DNA of 64,000 bases from Commensalibacter papalotli (ex Servin-Garciduenas et al. 2014) (GTDB taxonomy: Bacteria; Pseudomonadota; Alphaproteobacteria; Acetobacterales; Acetobacteraceae): NCBI RefSeq assembly GCF_000527695.1, contig NZ_ATSX01000003.1:1-64000 (forward strand), written 5' to 3'. Both the position numbers and the translations under genes were made by a program. The notes below the pieces were generated by a model. The model ran no database searches. It saw only the letters and a program-made list of their open reading frames with translations, and had not been told where the DNA came from. This document shows positions 53,841 through 63,122 of the stretch, piece by piece. Numbering within the stretch: the first letter of the stretch is position 1; each line of letters starts with the position of its first letter.

Positions 53841-55070
53841 CTATAAAGGAAAGCTTTCTCGTGCTAATGTTGTCAAAGCGACAATACCAGGAAGGGCTTT
53901 GCCCTCTAACCATTCAAGGAATGCCCCACCAGCGGTGGAAACATAAGAAATGTCATGGATAACGCCTGCATGTTTCAATGCAGAAACCGTGTCCCCACCA
54001 CCAGCAACACTTTCCAGCTTGCCAGCTTTGGTTAATTTTGCAGCTTCTTGAGCCACAGCATTGGTTGCTTTATCAAACGGTGTAAATTCAAACGCACCCA
54101 AAGGCCCATTCCAAACCAAAGTTTTCAGTTCAGTCAGCGCTTTGTTCAACAATTCAACGGTTTTAGGACCAACGTCCAAAATCATTTGATCATCAGGGAC
54201 CGCATTCACGTCAACAATTTTCGTTACTGGGTCATTTTTTAATTCACCAGCGACAACAACATCTACAGGAAGCAGGATTTTACAACCTTTAGCTTGTGCA
54301 TTTTTCATTATGTCACGGGCTGTATCATGCATTTCTGCTTCTTGTAATGACTTACCAACCTTAACGCCTTGGGCAGCAAGGAATGTATTCGCCATTGCCC
54401 CACCAATTACCAATACGTCAACTTTGCTGATCATATTGGATAAAAGGTCAAGTTTCGTCGAAATCTTTGAACCACCCACAATCGCACCGACTGGACGTTT
54501 TGGATTTTCCAATGCACGGCTAAGCGCATTTAGTTCTGTTTCCATCAAGCGACCAGCAAAAGAAGGAAGATAACGTGTTACCCCTTCTGTCGATGCATGT
54601 GCACGATGAGCCGCAGAAAATGCGTCATCAACATAAACATCAGCCAATGCAGCCAAGTCCTGAGATAATGTAGGATCGTTCTTTTCCTCACCCGCATGGA
54701 AACGAGTATTTTCAAGTAAAAGAACATCTCCGTCTTTCATTGCATCCACAGCTTTTTGAGCATCTGGACCAACACAGTTATCTGCAAAAGCAACTGGCAA
54801 CTTTAAAATAGAAGCCAATGCCTCGCCCACTGGACGTAAAGACATTTCTGGAACCACTTTGCCTTTTGGACGAGCAAAATGGCTGCATATAATAACCTTA
54901 GCACCTTTTTTCACAAGTTCTTGGATAGTAGGTGCTAAACGCTCTAATCTTGTGGTATCGGATATTTTGCCATCATGAGTGGGAACGTTTAAATCCCCAC
55001 GCAATAAGACTTTTTTACCTTTACAATCAACAAGATCATCAAGCGTTTTAAACGCTTTTTGATCAACCAT
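53841..55070 (-). CDS. pgk: Phosphoglycerate kinase
   Basis: Glycolytic kinase converting 1,3-bisphosphoglycerate and ADP to 3-phosphoglycerate and ATP. 409 residues. N-terminal motif [21 protein letters not shown], the HFARPKG loop, and the C-terminal nucleotide motif [15 protein letters not shown] and [14 protein letters not shown] are all clear. It is 2 bp after gap, so the two form an operon gap-pgk; a terminator follows. Confidence 0.97.
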   Translation of the reverse strand: MVDQKAFKTLDDLVDCKGKKVLLRGDLNVPTHDGKISDTTRLERLAPTIQELVKKGAKVIICSHFARPKGKVVPEMSLRPVGEALASILKLPVAFADNCVGPDAQKAVDAMKDGDVLLLENTRFHAGEEKNDPTLSQDLAALADVYVDDAFSAAHRAHASTEGVTRYLPSFAGRLMETELNALSRALENPKRPVGAIVGGSKISTKLDLLSNMISKVDVLVIGGAMANTFLAAQGVKVGKSLQEAEMHDTARDIMKNAQAKGCKILLPVDVVVAGELKNDPVTKIVDVNAVPDDQMILDVGPKTVELLNKALTELKTLVWNGPLGAFEFTPFDKATNAVAQEAAKLTKAGKLESVAGGGDTVSALKHAGVIHDISYVSTAGGAFLEWLEGKALPGIVALTTLARESFPL

Positions 55071-55072
55071 GA

Positions 55073-56092
55073 TTATTTGCTTCCTAACAATACTGCTGTA
55101 TCAGACATACGAGTAGAGAAACCCCATTCATTATCATACCAACCAGCAACGCGGATCATTTTACCACCTTCGATAAACCCTGTTTGAGTTGCATCAAATG
55201 TAGAAGATACAAATGTGTGGTTGAAATCAGAGCTGACCAATGGTTCGTCATTATAAGCCAGAATACCTTTTAATTCGCCTTCAGCTGCTTTTTTGAAATA
55301 TGCATTTAGTTCTTCGATTGAACCTGGAATTTTGCTTGGAACGAATTCAAGTGCAACATAAGAAACATTAGGTGTTGGCACACGAATGGCAATACCGTCT
55401 AGTTTTCCTTTTAATGAAGGAATAACAAGAGCCACCGCTTTTGCTGCACCAGTTGTTGTTGGAATAATATTTTGAGCAGCAGCACGTGCACGATGTAAAT
55501 CTTTGTGCAATGTATCGACTGTACGTTGGTCACCTGTATAAGAGTGAATGGTAATCATGCTACCGAATTCAATACCAACGGTTTCCACGAGTACTTTTGC
55601 AATAGGTGCAAGACAGTTTGTAGTACAAGATGCGTTAGAAATGACAGTCATGTCACCTGTGATAACTTGTTGGTTCACACCGTAAACAACGGTTGCATCA
55701 ACTTCTTTACCAGGAGCAGAAATTAATACTTTACGAGCACCAGCTTTTAAAAGTTCACCCGCAGCAGCTTTGCTTGTAAACAAACCTGTACATTCCATAG
55801 CAACATCAACACCTTGAAGCGGTAATTTGCTTGGATCTCTTTCAGCGGTAATTTTAATTGGACCAAAAGTTTTACCTGCATGCTTAATGGTCATGGTATT
55901 ATTTTCGACCGTAATATCTGCAGGAAGACGACCATGAACGGTATCATATTTTAATAAATGTGCATTTGCTTCTGCACTACCAAGATCGTTGATTAATACA
56001 ACTTCTACGTCTGTACGACCTTTTTCAATAATACTGCGTAATACTAAACGACCGATACGACCGAAACCGTTAATTGCAACTTTAATAGCCAT
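55073..56092 (-). CDS. gap: Type I glyceraldehyde-3-phosphate dehydrogenase
   Basis: Oxidises glyceraldehyde 3-phosphate with NAD+ and phosphate. Residue Cys156 in [14 protein letters not shown] is the catalytic thiol; the Rossmann start [13 protein letters not shown] and Asp36 (INDLG) suggest NAD rather than NADP preference. 339 residues. First gene of the gap-pgk operon; start ATG at 56092. AGGAG lies upstream on the minus strand (CTCCT at about 56103). Confidence 0.97.
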   Translation of the reverse strand: MAIKVAINGFGRIGRLVLRSIIEKGRTDVEVVLINDLGSAEANAHLLKYDTVHGRLPADITVENNTMTIKHAGKTFGPIKITAERDPSKLPLQGVDVAMECTGLFTSKAAAGELLKAGARKVLISAPGKEVDATVVYGVNQQVITGDMTVISNASCTTNCLAPIAKVLVETVGIEFGSMITIHSYTGDQRTVDTLHKDLHRARAAAQNIIPTTTGAAKAVALVIPSLKGKLDGIAIRVPTPNVSYVALEFVPSKIPGSIEELNAYFKKAAEGELKGILAYNDEPLVSSDFNHTFVSSTFDATQTGFIEGGKMIRVAGWYDNEWGFSTRMSDTAVLLGSK

Positions 56093-56580
56093 GATAATAA
56101 AATCTCCTAATATATATTAATTACTCGGAACTAACGCCATGTTCCATAAGTCTGCTAAGCCTTCACCATCATACTCAAATTTTAAAAATCCGTCACAGTT
56201 TTTTAATGACTTTTAATAGAAAAAATACATATTCATATCATTTAAAAAATTTTTGATTTTCTTAATATAATTTAGTGTGAAAACTTTATCTTAGACGTGT
56301 CAATATTTTTTTGATTAAAATCGAAAATTATAAAGCATCACTATATTTACACGTTTTTTTTACAAATATAAGATTGTATTAAATTTTATAATTTCTTATG
56401 ATGGTAAATCTGTGTGTAATTTACCCTGTTATTCTGAATTTATTTCCAATTTCATACTTATTTTGCAGACAATGTTCTTTTGAATATGATAAAAGCAAAA
56501 CTCTAAGTGCATTACTTAACTAAGCTACTCTTTTTAAAATGAACTCTATCAATACAGATCGTTTGTAAATAGTATAAAAT
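56093..56580. other. Divergent intergenic region
   Basis: About 490 bp, AT-rich, between gap and a lipoprotein gene reading away. No ORF of note. Promoters for both are expected here. No hairpin, riboswitch or operator that I can defend. Confidence 0.4.
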
Positions 56581-57030
56581 ATGACCAAATATTCTCAAAT
56601 CATTATGGGCACCAGCTGCCTTTTAATACTTGGCGGTTGCCAACTTATTGATCAAAGAACCTTTAACCCCAGTGCTGGGCGTAAACCTATTCCTTATGTT
56701 CCCCCTGCGCCTCCTGCACCTCCTCCACCGGCTCCGCCAATTGAAATTGTTCAAGGGACACCTGCAGAACAGTGGGGCAAACCGTTAACAGGCTTGGTCA
56801 AAGACGCATTACAAAGAAAATCAGATGCGATGTTTATTGTAACCATCCTAACCCCGATTTCTCAGACCCCTGATGCACAACAAGAGCAAATGCAAAAAAC
56901 CATTCAACAAAATGCTCAAGATGTTGCTCAGGCCATTGTCAAAGCTGGGGCTAAACCACAACAGATTCATATGACGGCAAAAGCTGATGGTTCCGTGCAA
57001 AAGAACGTGGTTCAAGTCAATATACAATAA
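56581..57030 (+). CDS. Small Pro-rich lipoprotein
   Basis: A 149-residue protein with a lipoprotein signal (hydrophobic residues then lipobox LGGC, Cys20) and a Pro-rich stretch (PPAPPAPPPPAPP at about 40-52), often a spacer across the periplasm. The rest (about 55-149) is a Gln-rich small domain with helical character (QQEQMQKTIQQNAQDVAQAIVKAG), reminiscent of a compact alpha-beta fold. No function recognised. It precedes hemA by 85 bp on the same strand but a promoter may intervene. Confidence 0.75.
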   Translation: MTKYSQIIMGTSCLLILGGCQLIDQRTFNPSAGRKPIPYVPPAPPAPPPPAPPIEIVQGTPAEQWGKPLTGLVKDALQRKSDAMFIVTILTPISQTPDAQQEQMQKTIQQNAQDVAQAIVKAGAKPQQIHMTAKADGSVQKNVVQVNIQ

Positions 57031-57115
57031 AATACTATTTTAAAAGTAATAGAGAGACTTATAAAGTTATGCACTTAAGAAAAATATCTTTATTATATTT
57101 TAGGAGTAAGTTCCA

Positions 57116-58333
57116 GTGACAGAGCATGCGATGCCTGTGCATCCTTTTTACGCATATTGTCAAACCGCATTACAAGAAATCGAACAACAGGGTCGTTATC
57201 GCAGATTTACTTCGCTAAGCAGGCGATCTGCACATTATCCTGTTTATGATAAAGGAAACTTACCACAACAAGATAAACCCGTTATAGTCTGGTCTTCAAA
57301 TGATTATCTTGGAATGGGTGTTGATCCAGAGGTCATGAATGCTGCGATTACTGCTGTGCAGGAATATGGCGCTGGGGCTGGTGGAACACGTAATATCGCA
57401 GGAACACACCCTTTACATGTGGCTCTTGAGGCTGAGCTGGCTGATTTACATGGTAAAGAAGCAGGATTGTTATTTGTATCAGGCTATGTTTCCAATCAAG
57501 CCAGTTTACAAACAATCCTGACCAGTATGTCTGGAGGGTGGATTACTTTTTCAGATCAACAAAACCACGCCTCTATGATTGCCGGAATTAAAGGAGCCAA
57601 GGGTTCTGATTGTGTTATTTTTAAACATAATGACTTACAAGATCTAGAGGAAAAACTGGCGGCAGCTCCAGCATCAGCACCCAAATTAATTGCTTTTGAA
57701 AGCGTTTATTCAATGGACGGCGATATCGCTGATATTGGTGCGATTTGTGCGCTGGCACGTAAATATAATGCTTTAACCTATCTTGATGAGGTCCATGCTG
57801 TGGGATTATATGGTGCTCAAGGTGGTGGGGTATCTGAACGAGACAATGTGGCAGATCAAGTTGATATTATCGAAGGCACCTTGGCCAAAGGGTTTGGTGT
57901 TCATGGTGGATACGTGACAGCCAAGAAGGAAATTATTGAGTATTTAAGATTGGCAGCTTCTGGTTTTATTTTTACCACTTCCCTCCCTCCATCAATCATT
58001 GCCCCTGCATTAGCCAGTATTCGTTTAGTGCGCCAACAAAATTGGCGTCGGGAAAAACTCTTTGAACGCGTTCATACTTTTCAAAACAAGCTTAAAGATG
58101 CAGATATTCCTTTTTTAAAAACCGAAAGCCATATCGTGCCTGTTATGATTGAAGGTGCAGAACGTTGTAAAGAAGTTAGTCGCCGCCTATTAGAAGAATA
58201 TTTTTTATATGCGACCCCAATTAATTATCCAACCGTTCCCAAAGGAGCAGAAAGATTACGGCTAACTCCCAATCCATTTCATACCAATGAAATGATGGAC
58301 GAGATGGTGACAGCTTTAAAAGCTCTACTATAA
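57116..58333 (+). CDS. hemA: 5-aminolevulinate synthase (ALAS)
   Basis: PLP enzyme that joins glycine and succinyl-CoA to give 5-aminolevulinate, the first step of tetrapyrrole synthesis by the C4 pathway, typical of alphaproteobacteria. Motifs: VWSSNDYLGMGVD, GAGAGGTRNIAGTHPLH, LDEVHAVGLYG, and the PLP-lysine segment IEGTLAKGFGVHGGYV. 405 residues. GTG start with AGGAG upstream. A terminator follows. Confidence 0.96.
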   Translation: MTEHAMPVHPFYAYCQTALQEIEQQGRYRRFTSLSRRSAHYPVYDKGNLPQQDKPVIVWSSNDYLGMGVDPEVMNAAITAVQEYGAGAGGTRNIAGTHPLHVALEAELADLHGKEAGLLFVSGYVSNQASLQTILTSMSGGWITFSDQQNHASMIAGIKGAKGSDCVIFKHNDLQDLEEKLAAAPASAPKLIAFESVYSMDGDIADIGAICALARKYNALTYLDEVHAVGLYGAQGGGVSERDNVADQVDIIEGTLAKGFGVHGGYVTAKKEIIEYLRLAASGFIFTTSLPPSIIAPALASIRLVRQQNWRREKLFERVHTFQNKLKDADIPFLKTESHIVPVMIEGAERCKEVSRRLLEEYFLYATPINYPTVPKGAERLRLTPNPFHTNEMMDEMVTALKALL

Positions 58334-58338
58334 AAATC

Positions 58339-58378
58339 AAAAAAGCGATCATACAAAAATTATGATCGCTTTTTTTAT
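58339..58378. terminator. Bidirectional Rho-independent terminator
   Basis: A perfect 15-bp stem (58339-58353 with 58361-58375), a 7-nt loop, A-run and T-run, between hemA and the converging DsbA/DsbG-like gene. Confidence 0.9.
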
Positions 58379-58413
58379 AGATATTTCTTAGGTTTGTTAC
58401 AAACGAATGAAAT

Positions 58414-59181
58414 CTATTTATCCTGCATAAATTGTTTCAACGTTTCATAGCTGACTGCACCAGGGATGATCTTTGAACCATTAATAATCAATGCTGGTGT
58501 ACCATCAATTCCTAAATCACGAAATAGTTTAATATTATCTTCTAGTGCTTGAGTAATAGAGGCTGCTTTCATATCTTGAATTAAGCGATCTCCATCTAAT
58601 TTTTGTTGTTTTGCAAGCTCTTTAATACTGTCTTCTGTCATTTCTTCCTTAGAATCCATAATGGCTTTCATCATAACAACATAACCATTTTGGCGAGCCG
58701 CAGCAGCAATTGCTTTGGATTCTAAAACGCTATTTTCTCCAAGGATAGGAACAACTTTGAAAATAATCCTGACGTTTTTATCTTCTTTGACTAATTGGAG
58801 CAATTCTGGCAAAACTTTTTTACAATAACCACAACGAGGATCAAAAAATTCTACAATTGTATTTTTTGCATTTGGATTACCAATAAAGCCATCGGTTGGT
58901 AAAACATTATTCAATATATTTTTCTTGTCTGCTAGTGTCTTAGTAGCAGATTCTACTTTTTGTTTAGTTCTTTCTTTTTGTGCAGCAATTACAGCATCCT
59001 CAAGGATCGAAGGATCTTTTTTCATTGCATCACGAACAACTTCAACAATTTCTTTGCGTTGTTCTGAGCTAAAATGATTTGTGGTTTGTGCAAAGCCTGA
59101 TAGTGGCATACCAACTGCACCAGCTAATAAACTAACTGATAATGGCAAATGAAAATAGCGCTTTAAAGGCGACTGAATCAT
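58414..59181 (-). CDS. DsbA/DsbG-like periplasmic thiol protein
   Basis: A 255-residue exported thioredoxin-fold protein. Signal peptide about 1-31 (cut near FAQ-TT); a helical N-terminal part with heptad-like character (about 38-90), then the thioredoxin domain with the redox pair Cys117-Gly-Tyr-Cys120 (FFDPRCGYCKK) and the cis-Pro motif GTPALII. The ScsC/DsbA-like layout with an N-terminal helical extension suggests a trimeric isomerase or oxidase, partner of DsbB at 45 kb. Stands alone. Confidence 0.85.
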   Translation of the reverse strand: MIQSPLKRYFHLPLSVSLLAGAVGMPLSGFAQTTNHFSSEQRKEIVEVVRDAMKKDPSILEDAVIAAQKERTKQKVESATKTLADKKNILNNVLPTDGFIGNPNAKNTIVEFFDPRCGYCKKVLPELLQLVKEDKNVRIIFKVVPILGENSVLESKAIAAAARQNGYVVMMKAIMDSKEEMTEDSIKELAKQQKLDGDRLIQDMKAASITQALEDNIKLFRDLGIDGTPALIINGSKIIPGAVSYETLKQFMQDK

Positions 59182-59354
59182 TAAAAATCTCCTGAGATGA
59201 AAAAGTAAATTTATTTAAAGTTATATAACATTATACAGGATTGTCATTGTTATGTTATAAAAAATTTCTTATTAATAAAGTTGGTATTGTCGTTACTGAA
59301 AACAGTAAAGCGAAAACCTTGTTTTTATTTGGTTATTCATCGGAGAGCAACCGC

Positions 59355-60866
59355 GTGTCTAAGCGTCATTATTTCTTAAAGAGCTGCACTTTTTTAAAAC
59401 AGCCTCTTCATTGCTTTAATATCAAAAATGACTGGCTTAAAAAAGCTGGAACCCTAGCCCTCAGCTCTGCAATTACGTTGTCTGTTACTGCCTGCGGTGG
59501 TGGCAGCACTGGACATAAAGCACTAAATAGCAAAGAAATGCAGGATCGAGTGACAGGGTATGTAGGCAGCATCGCCGCCGATGAACCTCAGGCCGCAATG
59601 GTTGCTCGTGATATTTTAATCAGAGGGGGAAATGCAGCTGATGCAGCAACTGCCCTTGGGTTTGCTTTAACGGTAACTTTACCTTCTCGTGCCTCTTTGG
59701 GTGGGGGTGGTGCATGCGTCGCCTATCGCCCTGGACAACCTGCTCAATCGTTTCTTTTTCTACCTCAACCAGGAAATATCAAAGGAACCGCTGGTCGCCC
59801 CGCTGCTATCCCGATGATGGCACGGGGATTATATTTGCTTCAAGCCAGTAATGGTAAAGCGGATATTAACGATATTTTACAAGTCACCAGTAACCTTGCT
59901 GGAAATGGTGTGACTGTTTCAGATATATTTGCCAGTGACCTAGCTGCCGTTCAAGGACCTTTATTCCAAGATCCTGCAATGCAAAAACTATTCACTCGCA
60001 GAGATGGTGCGACCTTACAAGCGGGCGACATGCTGTATCAACCTCGCCTTAAAATTATTTATGATCGTCTTACTACTGCTGGTATTTCAGATTTATATAT
60101 TGGTTCTTTGGCCCATAGTTATACGCTTGGCGCACAAGCCGCAGGTGGTGGATTAAGTGGAGCAGACTTTAGAAATGCTTTACCTGTTGAAGCTCCAGCT
60201 TTGTCTATCTCTCTTCCTAACAAAGAAACGCTTTACCTTGTTTCCCCACCAGCAGATGGTGGTTTAGGCATGGGAATGGCTTGGAAAACACAAAGCAATA
60301 GTTTAACCACGTCTCAAGGAACTGTTGCTGCGTGGCGCGCAAGCAATCCTGCTGCTTATGATAAGCAAAGTATCTTGGCGCAAGAAGAAAAAGCTCAATC
60401 CTTATTAAATAATGGCCAAGCTGGTAACGGCACTTTGTCTTCTTTACCAGCATCGACATCTTATACCGTTGTTGACAGAAACGGTGAAGCTGTATCTTGT
60501 GCGTTAACCATGAATAATTTATTTGGAACAGGACGAGTAGCTGGAACAACTGGTATTGTCATGGCCGCATCTCCGAATGCAGCACCACAACCTTTATTGA
60601 CCGCTGCAATTACCACTTATAAAAACCGTTTCCTCGCTGCAATCAGTGCATCTGGGCAAAATGACGCAGCTGCTGCTGGTGCAGAAAGTCTAAACAGCTT
60701 ACTCAATGCAGGTGAAAACAAAGAAAACTCTGCTATTGCACACCCAAATACACCCCAGGGACGCGTAAACGCTGTTTATTGTCAGGATGGTTTACCTGGT
60801 AACACAAATAAATGTCGTGCTTATACCGATCCTCAGGGCACAGGCCTAGCACTTAGCAGTCGATAA
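59355..60866 (+). CDS. Divergent gamma-glutamyltransferase-like lipoprotein
   Basis: A 503-residue protein (GTG start at 59355 with GGAGAG upstream; a TTG at 59241 would add 38 residues). Signal with lipobox TACGG, then a GGT-like fold: RGGNAADAATALGFALTV, SLGGGG and the SPPADGGLGMG motif (SPPSSGG in GGT). The nucleophile region reads PASTSYTVVDRNG, so the catalytic Thr of GGT (TTHYSVVD) seems to be Ser here, and the Arg of the REMAP substrate motif is not found. It may be an inactive or altered Ntn hydrolase. Cotranscription with recA is unlikely, as a terminator intervenes. Confidence 0.75.
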   Translation: MSKRHYFLKSCTFLKQPLHCFNIKNDWLKKAGTLALSSAITLSVTACGGGSTGHKALNSKEMQDRVTGYVGSIAADEPQAAMVARDILIRGGNAADAATALGFALTVTLPSRASLGGGGACVAYRPGQPAQSFLFLPQPGNIKGTAGRPAAIPMMARGLYLLQASNGKADINDILQVTSNLAGNGVTVSDIFASDLAAVQGPLFQDPAMQKLFTRRDGATLQAGDMLYQPRLKIIYDRLTTAGISDLYIGSLAHSYTLGAQAAGGGLSGADFRNALPVEAPALSISLPNKETLYLVSPPADGGLGMGMAWKTQSNSLTTSQGTVAAWRASNPAAYDKQSILAQEEKAQSLLNNGQAGNGTLSSLPASTSYTVVDRNGEAVSCALTMNNLFGTGRVAGTTGIVMAASPNAAPQPLLTAAITTYKNRFLAAISASGQNDAAAAGAESLNSLLNAGENKENSAIAHPNTPQGRVNAVYCQDGLPGNTNKCRAYTDPQGTGLALSSR

Positions 60867-60892
60867 AAAATTTAAAATTTATAATATATTTC

Positions 60893-60928
60893 AATGTCAT
60901 TTTCGATAAATTGAAAATGACATTTTTT
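60893..60928 (+). terminator. Rho-independent terminator upstream of recA
   Basis: A 12-bp stem (60893-60904 with 60913-60924), an 8-nt loop and a T-run, 27 bp past the GGT-like stop. It separates that gene from recA. Confidence 0.85.
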
Positions 60929-60996
60929 ATGATTATATGATAGGCTAATACTGAACAATATCATTAAGTTTTATAGCAAAAGAGAACTGAAAATAA

Positions 60997-62040
60997 ATGG
61001 ACAAAAATAAAGCCTTAGATGGTGCATTAGCACAAATAGAACGCGCTTTTGGTAAAGGCTCCATTATGAAAATGGGCGAAAAACCATCTATTCAAGTCGA
61101 TGTTATTTCTACAGGATCAATTGGACTGGATATCGGTTTAGGAATTGGCGGTGTTCCCAGAGGACGCGTTGTAGAAATTTATGGTCCAGAAAGCTCTGGT
61201 AAAACAACCATGGCACTTCACATTATTGCAGAAGCCCAAAAATTGGGCGGAACATGTGCATTTATTGATGCTGAACACGCTTTGGATCCTGTGTATGCTC
61301 GTAAGTTAGGGGTCGATATTGATAATTTATTAATCTCGCAACCTGATGCAGGTGAACAAGCTTTGGAAATTGTTGATACATTAGTGCGCTCTGGTGCTAT
61401 TGATGTCTTAGTCGTTGATAGTGTTGCGGCTTTGGTTCCTCGTGCAGAGTTAGAAGGCGAAATGGGTGATAGCCATGTTGGCCTACATGCTCGTTTAATG
61501 AGTCAAGCGCTTAGAAAGCTGACAGGATCTGTATCTCGTTCAAATACTTGCCTTGTTTTCTTAAATCAGATTCGCCAAAAAATCGGGGTAATGTTTGGAT
61601 CTCCTGAAACCACAACAGGGGGAAATGCGCTTAAATTTTATGCGTCTGTGCGTATGGATATTCGTCGTATTGGTCAGGTCAAAGATAAAGAAGAAATCTC
61701 TGGTAACCAAACCCGTGTTAAAGTCGTTAAAAACAAAATGGCACCTCCCTTCCGTCAAGTCGAATTCGATATTATGTATGGTGAAGGAATCAGTAAAACG
61801 GGTGAGCTTATTGATCTTGGCGTCAAAGCAGGAATCGTTGAAAAAGCTGGGTCATGGTTCTCTTGTGATGGACAACGTATTGGTCAAGGACGAGAGAACG
61901 TCAAACAATTCCTTCGTGACAATCCAGAAATGGCACAAAGTATCGAAAAACGTATCCGAGAACAGTCTGGAATCGTCAATGATGCAATGCTAACAGATGA
62001 GATCGAAGAATCATCAGATGAAGGTGATTTGCTAACTTAA
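60997..62040 (+). CDS. recA: Recombinase RecA
   Basis: RecA forms ATP-dependent filaments on single-stranded DNA for strand exchange and triggers LexA cleavage. 347 residues. Walker A GPESSGKT at 63-70; the DNA-binding loop L1 is [22 protein letters not shown] and L2 the [21 protein letters not shown] segment; C-terminus acidic. The start [21 protein letters not shown] is typical of alphaproteobacteria. I saw no clear GAAC-N7-GAAC LexA box upstream. A terminator follows. Confidence 0.98.
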   Translation: MDKNKALDGALAQIERAFGKGSIMKMGEKPSIQVDVISTGSIGLDIGLGIGGVPRGRVVEIYGPESSGKTTMALHIIAEAQKLGGTCAFIDAEHALDPVYARKLGVDIDNLLISQPDAGEQALEIVDTLVRSGAIDVLVVDSVAALVPRAELEGEMGDSHVGLHARLMSQALRKLTGSVSRSNTCLVFLNQIRQKIGVMFGSPETTTGGNALKFYASVRMDIRRIGQVKDKEEISGNQTRVKVVKNKMAPPFRQVEFDIMYGEGISKTGELIDLGVKAGIVEKAGSWFSCDGQRIGQGRENVKQFLRDNPEMAQSIEKRIREQSGIVNDAMLTDEIEESSDEGDLLT

Positions 62041-62074
62041 TGATTTTTAAATTATATTGAACTGTATTTTAATA

Positions 62075-62110
62075 AAAAGCCGACAAATAATATTGTCGGC
62101 TTTATAATAT
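62075..62110. terminator. Bidirectional Rho-independent terminator
   Basis: A 10-bp stem (AAAGCCGACA at 62076-62085 with 62094-62103), an 8-nt loop, A-run and T-rich tail. Serves recA and the converging ftsY. Confidence 0.8.
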
Positions 62111-62156
62111 AATTTGCAATATCAAAATTTAAGTAAAACAGTTATATCAAGAAAAA

Positions 62157-63122
62157 TTATCCCTCTTTTTCTTCAATAACTTCTGTCGTTAGAACCTCGA
62201 CATCTGTATCGCCAACCAGCCCTGCTGCAAACTCTTCTGCAGAAAAATCACGTAAATCTTCCGCTTTTTCACCAACACCTACAGCGTGGATTGGCAATTG
62301 AAATTGCTGGGCCAAAGCAATCACGATACCACCGCGAGCAGTACCATCTAATTTCGTAATAACAAGACCTGAAACACTAACCATTTCTTTGAAAATACGG
62401 ACTTGTTCAATGGCATTTTGCCCTGTTGTGGCATCCAAAACCAACAATACAGAATGGGGTGCAGTTTCATCGAATTTTTTCATCACACGAATAATTTTAG
62501 CAAGCTCTTCCATCAATGCTGATTTATTATGTAATCGCCCCGCAGTATCCACAAAAAGCAAATCTGCACCTTCATTCTTAGCACGTTTTAATGCTTCAAA
62601 AGCAAGACCCGCAGCATCTGCGCCTGGTTTCCCAGAAATCACAGGTGCTCCTACACGATCCCCCCAGATTTGCAGTTGCTCTACCGCTGCAGCACGGAAC
62701 GTATCCCCTGCCACCATCATGGTTTTTAATCCTTGATCGCCATAAAAACGCGCCATTTTACCAATAGTCGTTGTTTTTCCTGTTCCATTGACCCCAACCA
62801 TCAAGACCACATGTGGTTTTAACTCTAGATTCGGTTTAAATGGAACCGTTACAGGGCTAAGAACTTTGGCAATTTCCTTGGCCAACGCGTCTTTAATTTC
62901 TTTTTCGCTTACTTCTGTACCAAAACGAGTTTTGCGAAATGTTTCAATTACATTTTCGGCAACTTCTGGACCAAAATCCGCAGCAATCAAGATCTCTTCA
63001 AGTTGCTCTAAAGATTCTTCATCAAGGCGACGCTTGGTAAATACGGAAGTTAAGTTCGTTCCCAGCTTTTGAGTTGAACGAGATAAACCTTCTTTTAAAC
63101 GAGAGAAAAAACCCAGAGCCAT
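62157..63122 (-). CDS. ftsY: Signal recognition particle receptor FtsY
   Basis: SRP receptor GTPase that brings ribosome-nascent chain complexes to the translocon. 321 residues: an N domain (about 1-90), then the G domain with P-loop GVNGTGKTTTIGK, DTAGR (VDTAGRLHN), and the TKLDGTARGG specificity motif. The long acidic A domain of E. coli is missing, which is normal in alphaproteobacteria. It overlaps mtaB by one base; ftsY after mtaB is a known alphaproteobacterial order. Confidence 0.97.
   Translation of the reverse strand: MALGFFSRLKEGLSRSTQKLGTNLTSVFTKRRLDEESLEQLEEILIAADFGPEVAENVIETFRKTRFGTEVSEKEIKDALAKEIAKVLSPVTVPFKPNLELKPHVVLMVGVNGTGKTTTIGKMARFYGDQGLKTMMVAGDTFRAAAVEQLQIWGDRVGAPVISGKPGADAAGLAFEALKRAKNEGADLLFVDTAGRLHNKSALMEELAKIIRVMKKFDETAPHSVLLVLDATTGQNAIEQVRIFKEMVSVSGLVITKLDGTARGGIVIALAQQFQLPIHAVGVGEKAEDLRDFSAEEFAAGLVGDTDVEVLTTEVIEEKEG

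Noticed and set aside
60930-60996. A LexA (SOS) box upstream of recA
   Set aside because: I looked for the alphaproteobacterial GAAC-N7-GAAC or GTTC-N7-GTTC pattern; GAAC occurs twice (near 60954 and 60984), but the spacing is about 27 bases and does not fit, so I make no claim.
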